Assembly (NCBI RefSeq): GCF_006384975.1
Contig: NZ_CP021645.1
Coordinates: 4,368,001 to 4,432,000 of the forward strand
Origin: Pseudomonas oryzihabitans
GTDB taxonomy: Bacteria; Pseudomonadota; Gammaproteobacteria; Pseudomonadales; Pseudomonadaceae
Length of the DNA stretch: 64,000 nt
Reading direction: 5' to 3'
The position numbers and the translations under genes were made by a program. Positions 44,033-52,839 of this stretch are shown here, in pieces. Numbering within the stretch: position 1 is the first letter of the stretch; each line of letters begins with the position of its first letter. The notes beneath the pieces were generated by a model. That model made no database searches. It was not told the origin of the DNA and saw nothing but the letters and a program-made list of their open reading frames with translations.

Positions 44033-45472
44033 CTAGTGCTCCGGAATGCCGCGGGGCGGCAGGGTGGAAAGAGGGCGAGGTGGCGGCAGCGGCTGCTGGG
44101 CGACCCGCGGGCCGGCGCTGACCACGACGAATGTCGTCGGGTCCAGGTGGCGCTGCAGGGCGCTGTGAACCTGGTCGACCGTTAGGCTGCGGACCTGCTG
44201 GAGGAAGTCGTCCAGGTAGCTGCTCGGCAGGTCGTAGAAGCCGATGTTGCCCAGTTGGGCGACGATGGCGCCGTTGCTGGCGTTGGCCAGCGGGAAGCTG
44301 CCTTCGATCTGCCGCTTGGCGCGGTCCAGTTCGGCCTGGGTGGGGCCCTGGGCCAGGTAGTCGCGCAGCAGTTCGCGCACCAGCACAAGGGTGGCGTCGC
44401 CCAGTTCGGCGCGGGTCTGCAGGCTGATGGTGAAGGGGCCCGGTTGGCGCATGGGCGTGAAACCCGAGCTGACGCCATAGGTGAGGCCACGGCGCTCGCG
44501 CAGCTCAGTCATCAGGCGACTGCCGAAGCCGCCGCCACCAAGGATCTGATTGCCGACGAACAGCGCAGCATAGTCGGGATCGCTGCGGGTAATGCCAAGC
44601 TGGCCAAGCAGCAGGCGCGTCTGCTGGGCCGGCACCTCCAGTTGCACGAGCTCCGGTGCGGCGGGGGTAGGCGCCGGCAATGGCGGCAGGGCTGGGCCGC
44701 GCGGCAGAGCGCGGGACAACTGGGCGGCGATGCGCTCGGCGCGGGCGCGATCCAGGTCGCCGGTGATGGCGATCACGGCATTGCCGGCGGCATAGGCGCG
44801 GGCATGGAAGGCCTGGAGGGTCGCGGCATCGATGCGTGCCAGGCCGGCCGCCGTACCGCGCGGCGAGTGGGCATAGGGATGCTGGCCATACAGCCGTTCC
44901 TGCAGGGCGTCGCCGGCCAGGCTGGCCGGTTCGCGCCGGCTGGCGGCGATCAGGGTCAGCAACTGGTCGCGGATGCGCTGGATGGCTTCGGCAGGAAAGG
45001 TGGGCCGGCCGACGACGTCGGCGAGCAGGGCCAGGGCGGGTTCGCTGATCGCCGGATCGGCGAGGGTGCGTAACCCCGCCACCGCCTGGTCGCGATAGGC
45101 GCCGTTGCTGAAATCGGCGCCCAGGCGCTCGAAGCCGTCGGCGATGGCGCCGGCATCGCGGCCCGGCGTGCCTTCGTTGAGCAGGCCGTTGGTCAGCATC
45201 GCCAGGCCCGGGGTGGCGCCATCCTGGCTGCTGCCGGCGGCAAAGATCAGGCGCACGTCGAACATCGGCAATTCCGGCGCCGGCACGAACAGCACCTGGG
45301 CACCCTCGGCGGTGCGCCAGCGCTGGATGTCCAGCTGGCGGCCCAGGGGTGGCGCGTCCTTGAGTGTTTTCAGGCTATCGACGGCGGGATAGGCGCGGGC
45401 CAGCTCATTGACCGGCGAAGTGGACTGGCAGCCGGCGAGCAGGCACAGCGATAGACAGAGCAGGCGCTTCAT
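44033..45472 (-). CDS. M16-family peptidase-like lipoprotein (no zinc site)
   Basis: 479-residue lipoprotein with lipobox LLAGC (Cys near 15). Both M16 halves are present, but the HxxEH zinc motif is replaced by TNGLLNEGT. The C-half keeps the Arg-Tyr pair region ERRGLTYGVSSGF. It is therefore the substrate-binding partner of the active M16 protein encoded just upstream, with which it overlaps by 4 bases. Such alpha/beta pairs act in the periplasm or envelope; the substrate is unknown. Confidence 0.88.
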   Translation of the reverse strand: MKRLLCLSLCLLAGCQSTSPVNELARAYPAVDSLKTLKDAPPLGRQLDIQRWRTAEGAQVLFVPAPELPMFDVRLIFAAGSSQDGATPGLAMLTNGLLNEGTPGRDAGAIADGFERLGADFSNGAYRDQAVAGLRTLADPAISEPALALLADVVGRPTFPAEAIQRIRDQLLTLIAASRREPASLAGDALQERLYGQHPYAHSPRGTAAGLARIDAATLQAFHARAYAAGNAVIAITGDLDRARAERIAAQLSRALPRGPALPPLPAPTPAAPELVQLEVPAQQTRLLLGQLGITRSDPDYAALFVGNQILGGGGFGSRLMTELRERRGLTYGVSSGFTPMRQPGPFTISLQTRAELGDATLVLVRELLRDYLAQGPTQAELDRAKRQIEGSFPLANASNGAIVAQLGNIGFYDLPSSYLDDFLQQVRSLTVDQVHSALQRHLDPTTFVVVSAGPRVAQQPLPPPRPLSTLPPRGIPEH

Positions 45473-46830
45473 CGACTGGCCTCCGCAGCGGGTTCTGGCC
45501 GCAGCTGGGCCAGGGTCAGGCGCTCGCGGGTGAAGTAGGTACGGGCCACGCGACGCAGGTCGTCCGGGGTGACCTTGCCCAGCTCGTCGAGCAGCCGGTC
45601 GCCCTGGCGCCAGCCGAGGTCGATGCTTTCCAACTGACCGATGCTGCTGGCCTGGGCGGTGATGGAGTCGCGGCCGTAGACCAGGCCGGCCACCAGCAGC
45701 GCGCGGACCCGCGCCAGTTCCGCGGCGCTGGGCGCCTCGCGCTTGAGCAGCTCGAGTTGCTCCCAGAAGGCCGCCTCCAGTTGCTCGAGGGTCTTGCCAC
45801 GCTGGGCGTTGGGAATGCCGCTGAGCAAGAAGAGGCTGTCGCCATTGGTATAGGCGCCGTAGGCGGAGCGGACGCTGGTGGCCAGTTCCTGGCCGCGTTC
45901 GAGACGACTGGGCAGGCGCGCCCCCGCGCCACCACCGAGCAGGGCGGCGAGCAGTTGCAGGGCGTAGGCGTCGCGGGGGTTCGCGGCAGTAGCTAGGCCC
46001 GGTACGTTGAAGCCCATCAACAGACTGGGCACCTCGCGGGCCTGCAGCGCCAAGCGGCGCTCACCCGGTGCGGGCAACTCCAGCGGCCGTTTGGACGCGG
46101 GCAGGTCGCTACGGGGGATGGCGCCGAACCAGCGCTGCACCTCGGCCTTGACTGCCTCGGGCGCGACATCGCCCACCACCACCAGGGTGGCGTTGTTGGG
46201 GGCGTACCAGGTCTGGTACCAGCGCTGGAGTTCTGCCGCACTCAGACGCTGCAGATCCTGGGGCCAGCCGATGGTGGGGTTGCGATAGCCGCTGGCGGGA
46301 TAGGCCGCCGCCTTGAAACGTTCGAAGGACAGCGCCTCCGGCCTATCGTCGGTGCGCAGCCGGCGTTCCTCCTTGATCACCTCGAGTTCGCGGGTGACCT
46401 CATCTGGCGCCAGGCGCAGATGGGCCATGCGATCGGCTTCCAGCTCCAGGGCGACCGGCAGCCGGTCGCGGGCGAGCAGTTGGTAGTAGACGGTGTAGTC
46501 GTCGGTGGTGAAGGCGTTTTCCTCGGCGCCCAGGTCGCGCAAGAGATGCGAGGCCTCGCCGGCGCCGAGTTTGCGGCTGCCCTTGAACATCAGGTGTTCC
46601 AGGGCATGGGAGAGCCCGGTGGCACCCGGTGCCTCCTGGCTCGAACCCACGCGATACCAGAGCTGCACCACGGCGACCGGCGCCCGGTGATCTTCACGGA
46701 CCACCAGCTTCAGACCGTTGTCGAGGGTGAACTCCTCGGTGTTCTGCCGGCTGGCCTCGGCCAGGGCTACGGCGGGGAGCAGACAGAGCAGGCCGATCAG
46801 GGGGGCACGCAGGGAGCGGGGGGCGGGCAT
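45469..46830 (-). CDS. M16-family zinc metallopeptidase (active subunit)
   Basis: 453 residues. Signal peptide (LIGLLCLLPAVALA, cleavage near 25). Inverted zinc motif HxxEH in LSHALEHLMFKGS (about 74-86), with the distal Glu in the EVTRELEVIKEERRL region (about 143-157). The C-half is inactive, as usual. Insulinase/PqqL-like family; it probably degrades peptides in the periplasm together with the partner encoded downstream. Divergent from ftsY. Confidence 0.92.
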   Translation of the reverse strand: MPAPRSLRAPLIGLLCLLPAVALAEASRQNTEEFTLDNGLKLVVREDHRAPVAVVQLWYRVGSSQEAPGATGLSHALEHLMFKGSRKLGAGEASHLLRDLGAEENAFTTDDYTVYYQLLARDRLPVALELEADRMAHLRLAPDEVTRELEVIKEERRLRTDDRPEALSFERFKAAAYPASGYRNPTIGWPQDLQRLSAAELQRWYQTWYAPNNATLVVVGDVAPEAVKAEVQRWFGAIPRSDLPASKRPLELPAPGERRLALQAREVPSLLMGFNVPGLATAANPRDAYALQLLAALLGGGAGARLPSRLERGQELATSVRSAYGAYTNGDSLFLLSGIPNAQRGKTLEQLEAAFWEQLELLKREAPSAAELARVRALLVAGLVYGRDSITAQASSIGQLESIDLGWRQGDRLLDELGKVTPDDLRRVARTYFTRERLTLAQLRPEPAAEASR

Positions 46831-47032
46831 CGCGAGAGCAGGCCTTGGGACGCGGTAGAGGACGAAGCGGTGGCGTCCTGGGGACGGCCGCGCGTTTTTC
46901 GCCGACGGGGAGGTCTTCCGCCCGGCAGGCTGCTAGGATACGCATCCCTTTTCCCGACGGCCATGCCTGACGGTCGAGCGCCGCCTGGCGGAGCTCCCGC
47001 AGCTGGCTCGTCCGTTCGATACAGAGTCCTGC

Positions 47033-48430
47033 ATGTTTGGATCCGACGACAAGAAGTCTCCCGCCACGGAGAAGAAAGGCCTGTTCGGCTGGTTCCGCAA
47101 GAAGACCGCCGAACCCGTAGAGACGCCAACCGAAGCCCCGGCGGCCGCTCCTGAGGAGCACACGCCCGAGCCAACGGCCAGCGAGCCGGTGCGACATCCG
47201 GAGCCGGTGCCCGAGCCGCCCGAGGCCATCCCCTCGCTGACGCCGGTACCGGCGCCCGAGGAAGAGGCGCCGTCGCCGGTCGCCCTCACGGCGCTGGTCG
47301 AGCCACTGGTGATAGATCCCATCGTGCCGCCGGTCGAGATCGAACCCGAGCTGGAGCCCGAGCCGCAACCTGCGCCCGAGCCCGAGCCCGAGCCAGTCGC
47401 ACCTGTTGCGCCCGTTGCTCCGGTTCGTCCGGAGCCAGTAGTGGCAGCGCCCGAGCCCGCTCCGCAACCGGTCGCCGCCGCTGCGGCCGAGCCGGCCAAG
47501 CTGGGTTTCTTCGCCCGCCTGCGCCAGGGCCTGTCCAAGACCAGCGCCAGCCTCGGCGAGGGCATGGCCAGTCTGTTCCTCGGCAAGAAGGCCATCGATG
47601 ATGACCTGCTCGAAGAGCTGGAAACCCGCCTGCTGACCGCCGACGTCGGGGTCGAGGCGACTGGCGTGATCATGCGCAACCTGACCCAGAAGGTGGCGCG
47701 CAAGCAGCTGGCCGACAGCGAAGCGCTGTACCAGGCGCTGCAACAGGAACTCACCGAGATGCTGCTGCCGGTGGAGCAGCCGCTGGTGATAGATACCTCG
47801 CACAAGCCCTATGTCATCCTGGTGGTCGGCGTGAACGGCGCCGGCAAGACCACCACCATTGGCAAGCTGGCCAAGCGGCTGCAGAACGAAGGCAAGAAGG
47901 TCATGCTGGCCGCCGGTGACACCTTCCGCGCCGCTGCCGTGGAGCAACTACAGGTCTGGGGCGAGCGCAACCGTATCCCGGTGATCGCCCAGCACACCGG
48001 CGCCGATTCCGCCTCGGTGATCTTCGATGCCGTCCAGGCGGCCAAGGCCCGCGGTATCGATGTGCTGATCGCCGACACCGCCGGCCGCCTGCACACCAAG
48101 GACAACCTCATGGAGGAGCTGCGCAAGGTGCGCCGGGTGATCGGCAAGCTGGACGAGGCGGCGCCCCACGAGACCCTGCTGGTCCTGGACGCCGGCACCG
48201 GCCAGAACGCCCTCAACCAGGCCAAGCAGTTCCACAATGCGGTGCCCCTGACCGGCCTGGCCCTGACCAAGCTCGACGGCACCGCCAAGGGTGGGGTGAT
48301 CTTCGCCCTGGCCAAGCAGAGCGCCCTGCCGATCCGCTACGTCGGCGTCGGCGAAAGCATCGATGACCTGCGCCCGTTCGAGGCGCGGCCCTTCGTCCAG
48401 GCCTTGTTCGCGGAGCGTGGTGTCTCATGA
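47033..48430 (+). CDS. ftsY: FtsY, signal-recognition-particle receptor
   Basis: 465-residue SRP GTPase receptor that delivers ribosome-nascent chains to the translocon. KKGLFGWFRKK near the start is a membrane-binding amphipathic patch. The acidic A-domain (about 25-150) is rich in Pro-Glu repeats, followed by the N-domain helices and G-domain: GVNGAGKTTTIGKLA (G1), DTFRAAAVEQL, DTAGRLHTKDNLMEEL (G3), TKLDGTAKGG (G4) and the closing GVGESIDDLRPF. It overlaps ftsE by 4 bases. Confidence 0.97.
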   Translation: MFGSDDKKSPATEKKGLFGWFRKKTAEPVETPTEAPAAAPEEHTPEPTASEPVRHPEPVPEPPEAIPSLTPVPAPEEEAPSPVALTALVEPLVIDPIVPPVEIEPELEPEPQPAPEPEPEPVAPVAPVAPVRPEPVVAAPEPAPQPVAAAAAEPAKLGFFARLRQGLSKTSASLGEGMASLFLGKKAIDDDLLEELETRLLTADVGVEATGVIMRNLTQKVARKQLADSEALYQALQQELTEMLLPVEQPLVIDTSHKPYVILVVGVNGAGKTTTIGKLAKRLQNEGKKVMLAAGDTFRAAAVEQLQVWGERNRIPVIAQHTGADSASVIFDAVQAAKARGIDVLIADTAGRLHTKDNLMEELRKVRRVIGKLDEAAPHETLLVLDAGTGQNALNQAKQFHNAVPLTGLALTKLDGTAKGGVIFALAKQSALPIRYVGVGESIDDLRPFEARPFVQALFAERGVS

Positions 48431-49101
48431 TCCAGTTCGACCGCGTCTCCAAGCGCTATCCCAACGGTCACGTCGGCCTGCAGGAACTGAGCTTCCGTGC
48501 CGAACGCGGCGAGATCCTCTTCGTCACCGGCCACTCCGGTGCCGGCAAGAGCACCCTGATGCGGCTGATCCTGGCCATGGAAAGGCCCACCGGCGGCAAG
48601 CTGACCCTGGCCGGCCAGGACATCTCGCGCATCACCAATGCGCAGATTCCCTTCCTGCGCCGGCAGATCGGCGTGGTCTTCCAGAACCACCAACTGCTGT
48701 ACGACCGCACCGTGTTCGACAACGTCGCCCTGCCGCTGCAGATCCTCGGCCTGTCCAAACCCGAGATCGCCAAGCGGGTGGCTGCGGCGCTGGAGCGCGT
48801 CAGCCTCAAGGACAAGCTCGACGACTACCCGGCCGAGCTCTCCACCGGCCAGCAGCAGCGGGTTGGTATCGCCCGCGCCGTGGTGCATCGTCCGGCCCTG
48901 CTGCTGGCCGACGAACCCACCGGTAACCTCGATCCCCGGCTGGCCTCGGAAATCATGGGTGTCTTCGAAGACATCAACAGCCTCGGCACCACGGTGCTGA
49001 TCGCCAGCCACGACCATGCCCTCATCGCCCGGCTGCGCCATCGCATGCTCACCCTGCAGCGCGGCCGCCTGATCGGCGACGAAGAGGAGAGCCAGCCATG
49101 A
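48427..49101 (+). CDS. ftsE: FtsE, cell-division ABC ATPase
   Basis: 224-residue ATPase partner of FtsX; the complex activates septal amidases through EnvC-type proteins. Walker A GHSGAGKSTL (about 36-45), Q-loop FQNHQLLYD, signature STGQQQRVGIARA (LSGGQ variant), Walker B LLADEPTGNLD and switch His in ASHDH. It overlaps ftsY upstream and ftsX downstream by 4 bases each. Confidence 0.97.
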   Translation: MIQFDRVSKRYPNGHVGLQELSFRAERGEILFVTGHSGAGKSTLMRLILAMERPTGGKLTLAGQDISRITNAQIPFLRRQIGVVFQNHQLLYDRTVFDNVALPLQILGLSKPEIAKRVAAALERVSLKDKLDDYPAELSTGQQQRVGIARAVVHRPALLLADEPTGNLDPRLASEIMGVFEDINSLGTTVLIASHDHALIARLRHRMLTLQRGRLIGDEEESQP

Positions 49102-50108
49102 GTGCCAACGAACTCCCGCGCGGCCAGGAGCAGGGCGGCAAGCCCCAGCGTCCGCAACGCCAGGCCCCGAAGAAACCCAAGAGCGACTGGCGCGGTCCGC
49201 TGCACGCCTACCTCGAAGCCCACCGTACCGGCCTGAGGGACAGCCTCAGACGCATGGTGCAGCAACCCATAGGCACCTTCCTCACCTGCCTGGTGATGGG
49301 CATCGCCCTGGCCCTGCCCATGGGGGTGTCGCTGCTGCTGAAGAACGTCGAGCGCCTTGGCGGCTCCTGGCAGCGCGCGGCGCAGATCTCGGTATTCCTC
49401 GACCTGCGCACCGGCCAGGACCAGGCCGAGGTGCTGATGAGCCAGATCAAGGTGCTGCCGGATGTGGCCGAGGCGCGCTGGATCAGTCCGGACGATGCCC
49501 TGAAGGAATTGCAGCAAGACGCCGGTATCGGCGAGGCGCTGCGCGAATTGCCGCAAAATCCGCTGCCCGGGGTCATCGCCGTGACGCCCAAGGAAATCGA
49601 CAAGAGTCGCCTCGACATGCTGCGCAGCCAACTGGCCGAGATGAACGGCGTGCAGCAGGTACAGCTGGACATGCAATGGGTCGAGCGCCTCACCGCCATC
49701 CTCAAGCTGGGCGAGCGGTTCGTCTTCGGCCTGACCGTGGTGCTGGTGATCGCCCTGCTGCTGGTGATTGGCAACACCATCCGCCTGGCCATCGAGAACC
49801 GCCGTACCGAGATCGAGGTGGTCAAGCTGGTGGGTGGCACCGATGGCTACGTGCGCCGTCCCTTCCTCTACATGGGTGCGCTGTTCGGCCTGGGCGCCGG
49901 CATCGCCGCCTGGGCACTGCTGGTCTTCGGCCTGAACTGGCTCAACGCGGCGGTGATCGACCTGGCCGGTCTCTACGGCAGTGATTTCGCCCTGGGCAGC
50001 GTCGCTGTGGAAGACGGTCTACAACTGCTGATCGGCGCTGTGCTGCTCGGTTACATCGGCGCCTGGCTGGCGGTCGCCCGCCATTTGCGCGAACTCGCCC
50101 CGCGCTGA
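49098..50108 (+). CDS. ftsX: FtsX, cell-division membrane protein
   Basis: 336 residues with a long basic cytoplasmic tail (about 1-50, KPQRPQRQAPKKPK), then helix 1 (FLTCLVMGIALALPMGVSLL), the periplasmic loop that contacts amidase activators, and three further helices (VFGLTVVLVIALLLVIGNTI; GALFGLGAGIAAWALLVFGL; LLIGAVLLGYIGAWLAV). MacB-like fold with FtsE. Last gene of ftsYEX; rpoH follows after 161 bases. Confidence 0.96.
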   Translation: MSANELPRGQEQGGKPQRPQRQAPKKPKSDWRGPLHAYLEAHRTGLRDSLRRMVQQPIGTFLTCLVMGIALALPMGVSLLLKNVERLGGSWQRAAQISVFLDLRTGQDQAEVLMSQIKVLPDVAEARWISPDDALKELQQDAGIGEALRELPQNPLPGVIAVTPKEIDKSRLDMLRSQLAEMNGVQQVQLDMQWVERLTAILKLGERFVFGLTVVLVIALLLVIGNTIRLAIENRRTEIEVVKLVGGTDGYVRRPFLYMGALFGLGAGIAAWALLVFGLNWLNAAVIDLAGLYGSDFALGSVAVEDGLQLLIGAVLLGYIGAWLAVARHLRELAPR

Positions 50109-50194
50109 CGAACGGCCGTTTCCGACACCTTTGGAAACGGTCTAAACCCCTGATGAAACAAGCCTTTCGCGGGCATTTTCAGCTGGGGTTAAGG

Positions 50195-50223
50195 GAACCT
50201 CGGCTAGTCTAGCGCTGTCCAAA
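50195..50223 (+). promoter_or_regulatory. Possible AlgU/RpoE-type promoter of rpoH
   Basis: GAACCT (50195-50200), 17 bases, TCCAAA (50218-50223), similar to the envelope-stress consensus GAACTT-N16/17-TCaAA. P. aeruginosa rpoH is known to have an AlgU promoter; the match here is partial. Confidence 0.35.
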
Positions 50224-50269
50224 AAATCAGTGTTAGACTGCCCAGTGCTTAGTGAATCGGAGGATTCGC

Positions 50270-51124
50270 ATGACCACTTCGTTGCAACCTGTTCCTACAT
50301 TGGTTCCCGGCGCCAGCCTGGAAGCCTATGTGCACTCGGTGAACAGCATTCCGCTGCTCACTCCGGAGCGGGAGCGTGAACTGGCTGAGCGCCTCTTCTA
50401 CAAGGAAGACGTCGAGGCCGCCCGGCAGTTGGTACTCGCGCACCTGCGTTTCGTGGTGCATATCGCCAAGAGTTATTCCGGCTATGGCCTGGCCCAGGCC
50501 GATCTGATCCAAGAAGGCAACGTCGGCCTGATGAAGGCCGTGAAGCGCTTCAACCCCGAGATGGGCGTGCGCCTGGTGTCCTTTGCCGTGCATTGGATCA
50601 AGGCCGAGATCCATGAATTCATCCTGCGCAACTGGCGCATCGTCAAGGTGGCCACCACCAAGGCCCAGCGCAAGCTGTTCTTCAACCTGCGCAGCCAGAA
50701 GAAGCGGCTGGCCTGGCTGAACAACGACGAAGTCCATCGCGTAGCCGAAACCCTGGGCGTCGAGCCACGGGAAGTGCGCGAGATGGAAAGCCGCCTGACC
50801 GGTCAGGACATGGCCTTCGATCCGGCCAGCGATGCCGATGACGATACCGCCTACCAGTCGCCGGCCCAGTACCTGGAAGACAGCCGCTATGATCCGGCCC
50901 GCCAGTTGGAAGAAGCCGACTGGAGCGACAGTTCCACGGCCAATCTGCACGAGGCCCTGGAGCGTCTGGACGACCGCAGCCGTGACATCCTCTACCAGCG
51001 CTGGCTGGCCGAGGAAAAGGCCACGCTGCACGAGCTGGCGGCCAAGTACAACGTCTCGGCGGAGCGTATCCGCCAGCTGGAAAAGAACGCGATGAACAAG
51101 CTCAAGGGCAACATCGCTGCCTGA
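50270..51124 (+). CDS. rpoH: RpoH, heat-shock sigma factor sigma-32
   Basis: 284-residue sigma-70-family factor. Region 2 ([34 protein letters not shown]), the RpoH box QRKLFFNLR (about 128-136) that marks sigma-32, and region 4 helix-turn-helix [23 protein letters not shown] at 50270 with CGGAGGA six bases upstream is chosen over an ATG-like start six codons earlier. It directs heat-shock genes, here including hslVU. Followed by a strong terminator. Confidence 0.98.
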   Translation: MTTSLQPVPTLVPGASLEAYVHSVNSIPLLTPERERELAERLFYKEDVEAARQLVLAHLRFVVHIAKSYSGYGLAQADLIQEGNVGLMKAVKRFNPEMGVRLVSFAVHWIKAEIHEFILRNWRIVKVATTKAQRKLFFNLRSQKKRLAWLNNDEVHRVAETLGVEPREVREMESRLTGQDMAFDPASDADDDTAYQSPAQYLEDSRYDPARQLEEADWSDSSTANLHEALERLDDRSRDILYQRWLAEEKATLHELAAKYNVSAERIRQLEKNAMNKLKGNIAA

Positions 51125-51143
51125 TCCAGACGTTGATCGAGAA

Positions 51144-51169
51144 GCCGCGCCTTAGGGCGCGGTTTTTTT
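51144..51169 (+). terminator. Intrinsic terminator of rpoH
   Basis: Stem CCGCGCC / GGCGCGG, loop TTAG, seven T, 20 bases past the rpoH stop. Confidence 0.93.
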
Positions 51170-51249
51170 ATGTCCGCAAGTTCGTGTGCTGTGGTCCAGG
51201 GCGCAGGTTTCAGGCTAGCGCGGCCATGGCTGCGATAATCTGGGAAAGA

Positions 51250-51365
51250 CCCAACCCGGTAGGGTGGAAAACCGCCCAGCGTTTTCCACGCGTGAGTGCT
51301 TCAGATCGCGAGGGTCGTGTTGGGCCGAATAGCTCAGTGGAAAAGGCTGCGCCGTTTTCCACGCT
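51250..51365. repeat. Pair of inverted hairpin repeats (REP-like) between rpoH and mtgA
   Basis: The ends are inverted: GTAGGGTGGAAAAC (51259-51272) against the complement of GTTTTCCACGCTAC (51352-51365), 13 of 14. Each end is itself half of a hairpin: TGGAAAAC / GTTTTCCA around 51265-51288 and TGGAAAA / TTTTCCA around 51338-51360. CCCAAC at 51250 and GTTGGG at 51319 add another pairing. No coding potential. Looks like a second REPIN-type family, different from the one at 4916. Confidence 0.7.
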
Positions 51366-51378
51366 ACGTCGCCTTGCT

Positions 51379-52080
51379 CTACTGCCCGGTCATCCGCCGC
51401 AAATACTCGCTGCCGCCCAGCTGGCGTTCCTGCTGGCGGATCCAGGCGGCGCGTTCGGCGACGTAGGCGCTGGGGCGGCTCGGGCTCCATTCGCGCGGAT
51501 TGGGCAGCACCGCGGCCAGCAGGCTGGCCTGGCGTTCCGATAGCGCATCGGCGTCCACGCCGAAATAGTGGCGCGCCGCGGCCTCGGCGCCGAACACGCC
51601 GTCGCCCCATTCCACGCTGTTGAGATAGACCTCGAGGATGCGTTGCTTGGACCAGAAGGTTTCCAGCAGCACGGTGAACCAGGCCTCGAAGGCCTTGCGC
51701 AGGTAGCTGCGACCGCTCCAGAGAAAGAGATTCTTGGCGGTCTGCTGGCTGATGGTGCTGGCGCCGCGCAAGGAACCGCCCGCCTCGTTATGGTCGAAGG
51801 CCTGGCGGATCGCGGTGAAGTCGAAACCCCAGTGCTCGGCGAAATGCTGGTCTTCGCCGGCGATGACCGCCATCTTCAGATCGTCCGGTAACTCCTTCCA
51901 GGGGCGCCAGTCGCGCTGCAGGTCGATGGGCTTGCCATCGATCCAGGATTCGATCTTGCGTTCCACCATCAGCATGCTGCCCGGCGGCGGCACCCAGCGC
52001 AGGACCAGCACCACGGCGGCGCTGAGGGCGGCGAACCAGAGGGCAACACGCAGGAGACGGCGGAGGAGGGTACGCAGCAT
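51379..52080 (-). CDS. mtgA: Monofunctional peptidoglycan glycosyltransferase
   Basis: 233-residue GT51 enzyme with one N-terminal anchor (VALWFAALSAAVVLVL). Catalytic Glu in MAVIAGEDQHFAEHWGFD (about 70-87), GASTISQQTAKNLFLW, and the second Glu in LEVYLNSVEWGDGVFGAEAAARHYF. It makes glycan strands from lipid II without transpeptidation. Divergent from the DUF423 gene. Confidence 0.96.
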   Translation of the reverse strand: MLRTLLRRLLRVALWFAALSAAVVLVLRWVPPPGSMLMVERKIESWIDGKPIDLQRDWRPWKELPDDLKMAVIAGEDQHFAEHWGFDFTAIRQAFDHNEAGGSLRGASTISQQTAKNLFLWSGRSYLRKAFEAWFTVLLETFWSKQRILEVYLNSVEWGDGVFGAEAAARHYFGVDADALSERQASLLAAVLPNPREWSPSRPSAYVAERAAWIRQQERQLGGSEYLRRMTGQ

Positions 52081-52148
52081 CGGCTTGGTCTTTGGCGATT
52101 AGCGGGCCATTATAACCAACGCTTGCCTTCCATCGCCCGGGAAAACCC

Positions 52149-52526
52149 ATGTTGCGTCTCTTCCTGCTGTTCGCCGCTCTGGCCAGTTTCACCGGTGTCG
52201 GCCTGGGGGCCTTCGCCGCCCATGGTCTAAAGGAGCGTCTGTCCGCCGAGTATCTGGCCGTCTTCCAGACCGGTGTGCTCTATCAGCTCATTCACGCCCT
52301 GGCGCTGTTCGGCGTCGCCCTGTTGTCACTGCATTTCCAGGGGCGCCTGGTGGCCTGGGCAGGGGGCTTCTTCATCGCCGGCATCCTGTTGTTTTCCGGC
52401 AGTCTCTATCTGCTGACGCTCACGGGAGTGTCTCGGCTGGGCATCGTCACGCCCTTCGGTGGACTGTGCTTCCTGCTGGGCTGGGCCTGCCTGGCCTTGC
52501 TCGCCTGGAGACTCAATAGTCTCTGA
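52149..52526 (+). CDS. DUF423 (YgdD-type) membrane protein
   Basis: 125-residue, four-helix inner-membrane protein. Signature GAFAAHGLKERLSAEYLAVFQTG near 20-42 (first part GAFAAHGL, last part VFQTGVLYQLIHALAL) and GGLCFLLGWACLALL at the end. Function unknown. Typically sits near thiS/thiG in Pseudomonas, as here. Confidence 0.9.
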   Translation: MLRLFLLFAALASFTGVGLGAFAAHGLKERLSAEYLAVFQTGVLYQLIHALALFGVALLSLHFQGRLVAWAGGFFIAGILLFSGSLYLLTLTGVSRLGIVTPFGGLCFLLGWACLALLAWRLNSL

Positions 52527-52619
52527 GCGGTGACAGGCCGTCGTCTGCGCTTGGTCGCCGCTGCAATGCACGGCCGACCGGCGTAGAATGCCGGCTCACC
52601 CCGCGACGATGCTTTTTCC

Positions 52620-52820
52620 ATGCAGATCCTGTTGAACGGCGAATCCCTTGAGTTGCCGGACGGTACCACCGTCGCCGACCTGCTCGTGCGTCTCGAATTG
52701 ACCGGGCGGCGGGTAGCGGTGGAGCGCAACCTCGACATCGTGCCGCGCAGCCAGCACGCCACCACCGCCCTGGCGGACGGCGACCGGCTGGAAGTGGTCC
52801 ACGCCATTGGCGGCGGCTAG
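52620..52820 (+). CDS. thiS: ThiS, sulfur-carrier protein for thiazole synthesis
   Basis: 66-residue ubiquitin-like protein. [22 protein letters not shown] start and the C-terminal HAIGGG: the final Gly-Gly is adenylated and thiocarboxylated, then donates sulfur to ThiG. 19 bases upstream of thiG. No TPP riboswitch is recognisable in the 93-base leader. Confidence 0.95.
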   Translation: MQILLNGESLELPDGTTVADLLVRLELTGRRVAVERNLDIVPRSQHATTALADGDRLEVVHAIGGG

Positions 52821-52839
52821 CCGCGAAAGAGGAATCCAG

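Noticed and set aside
51326..51345. tRNA-like text (gaatagctcagtgga) resembling a D-arm
   Set aside because: No acceptor stem, anticodon arm, or T-loop GTTCGA follows. The bases belong to the hairpin repeat.
52527..52619. TPP riboswitch before thiS
   Set aside because: The leader is 93 bases and lacks the thi-box sequence; no paired arms of that riboswitch are seen.
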